DNA of 64,000 bases. It comes from Daphnia pulex (Eukaryota; Arthropoda; Branchiopoda; Diplostraca; Daphniidae). The stretch is from contig NC_060027.1 in the NCBI RefSeq assembly GCF_021134715.1, positions 2,666,001 to 2,730,000 of the forward strand, given 5' to 3'. The notes beneath the pieces are model-generated. The model was given only the letters and a program-made list of their open reading frames with translations, searched no databases and was not told where the DNA came from. Shown here piece after piece: positions 63,700-64,000 of the stretch; the first letter of the stretch is position 1, and every line of letters begins with the position of its first letter. The position numbers and the translations under genes are program-made.

Positions 63700-64000
63700 G
63701 GTTTCTTTTTTCTTTAACTGCATTTTTTCACACGGGACAGGAGGAGTCAGCCAGAACTCTCATAAGTCGAAAGCAGAGTAGGCGGTGCATGGGCGGTGCG
63801 TCGTGCGTGCAAGGTAAAAAGAGATTTAAAGGTAGCTGGCAGCGTTGTATTGTGTATACGTCACTTTGATCTTCTCGTCTACATTCGGCTTTTCACACGT
63901 CACTTTTTAGCTGCGCGTGTTTCTTTTACGTTAAAGGAACTGACAGAAACTGCGAACAAGTGTCATATCTTTTAAGGACAAGATTCGAAACGTTTTAAGT
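63700..64000. other. Spacer at right edge
   Basis: No coding sequence is visible. A GC-rich patch near 63740-63815 may be the upstream region of a gene beyond the window. Confidence 0.35.

Overview
The window looks like nuclear DNA of a small crustacean, most probably a water flea (Daphnia). The genes are arthropod-like and intron-rich, with many 50-100 nt GT-AG introns and long AT-rich spacers. They are dominated by housekeeping proteins with clear animal orthologues. No prokaryotic gene layout, CRISPR array, rRNA or tRNA was found. The species is an inference and was not tested.

Layout: 1-10.5 kb is a gene desert with microsatellites. 15.2-10.6 kb (minus) is a three-exon gene for a 968-aa protein of unknown family that carries a SILK motif followed by an RVxF-type motif, the classic pair used to dock protein phosphatase 1. 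16.8-23.3 kb (plus) is Urb1/NPA1, a ribosome biogenesis factor. It converges on the mitochondrial ATP synthase OSCP gene (24.55-23.49 kb, minus), which shares a roughly 200-bp divergent promoter with AP-2 sigma (24.75-25.37 kb, plus). 26.5-30.7 kb holds two small, unrecognised plus-strand genes whose last conserved exons resemble each other. 33.8-47.1 kb (plus) is gek/MRCK, a Cdc42-binding kinase with kinase, coiled-coil, C1, PH, CNH and CRIB parts; its intron 12 contains two alternative terminal exons, one encoding a hydrophobic tail anchor. 48.8-49.7 kb (plus) is a compact unrecognised gene of about 207 aa. 49.8-60.9 kb is an accessory, repeat-rich stretch with a TTAA-flanked MITE, a 389-bp nested palindrome, a spliced transcript without a long ORF, diverged duplications and a paired-hairpin module. 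60.97-63.2 kb (plus) is RanBPM (RanBP9/10), the scaffold of the CTLH E3 ligase.

The genes do not form a pathway. Local coupling is by promoter sharing (OSCP/AP-2 sigma), by convergence (Urb1/OSCP), and by recurrent CTCF-like sites in the spacers. The most unusual items are the tail-anchored short isoform predicted for gek, the candidate PP1 regulator, the small tandem gene pair and the inverted-repeat elements. Exon borders were set by hand from splice signals and reading-frame continuity, so they are predictions.
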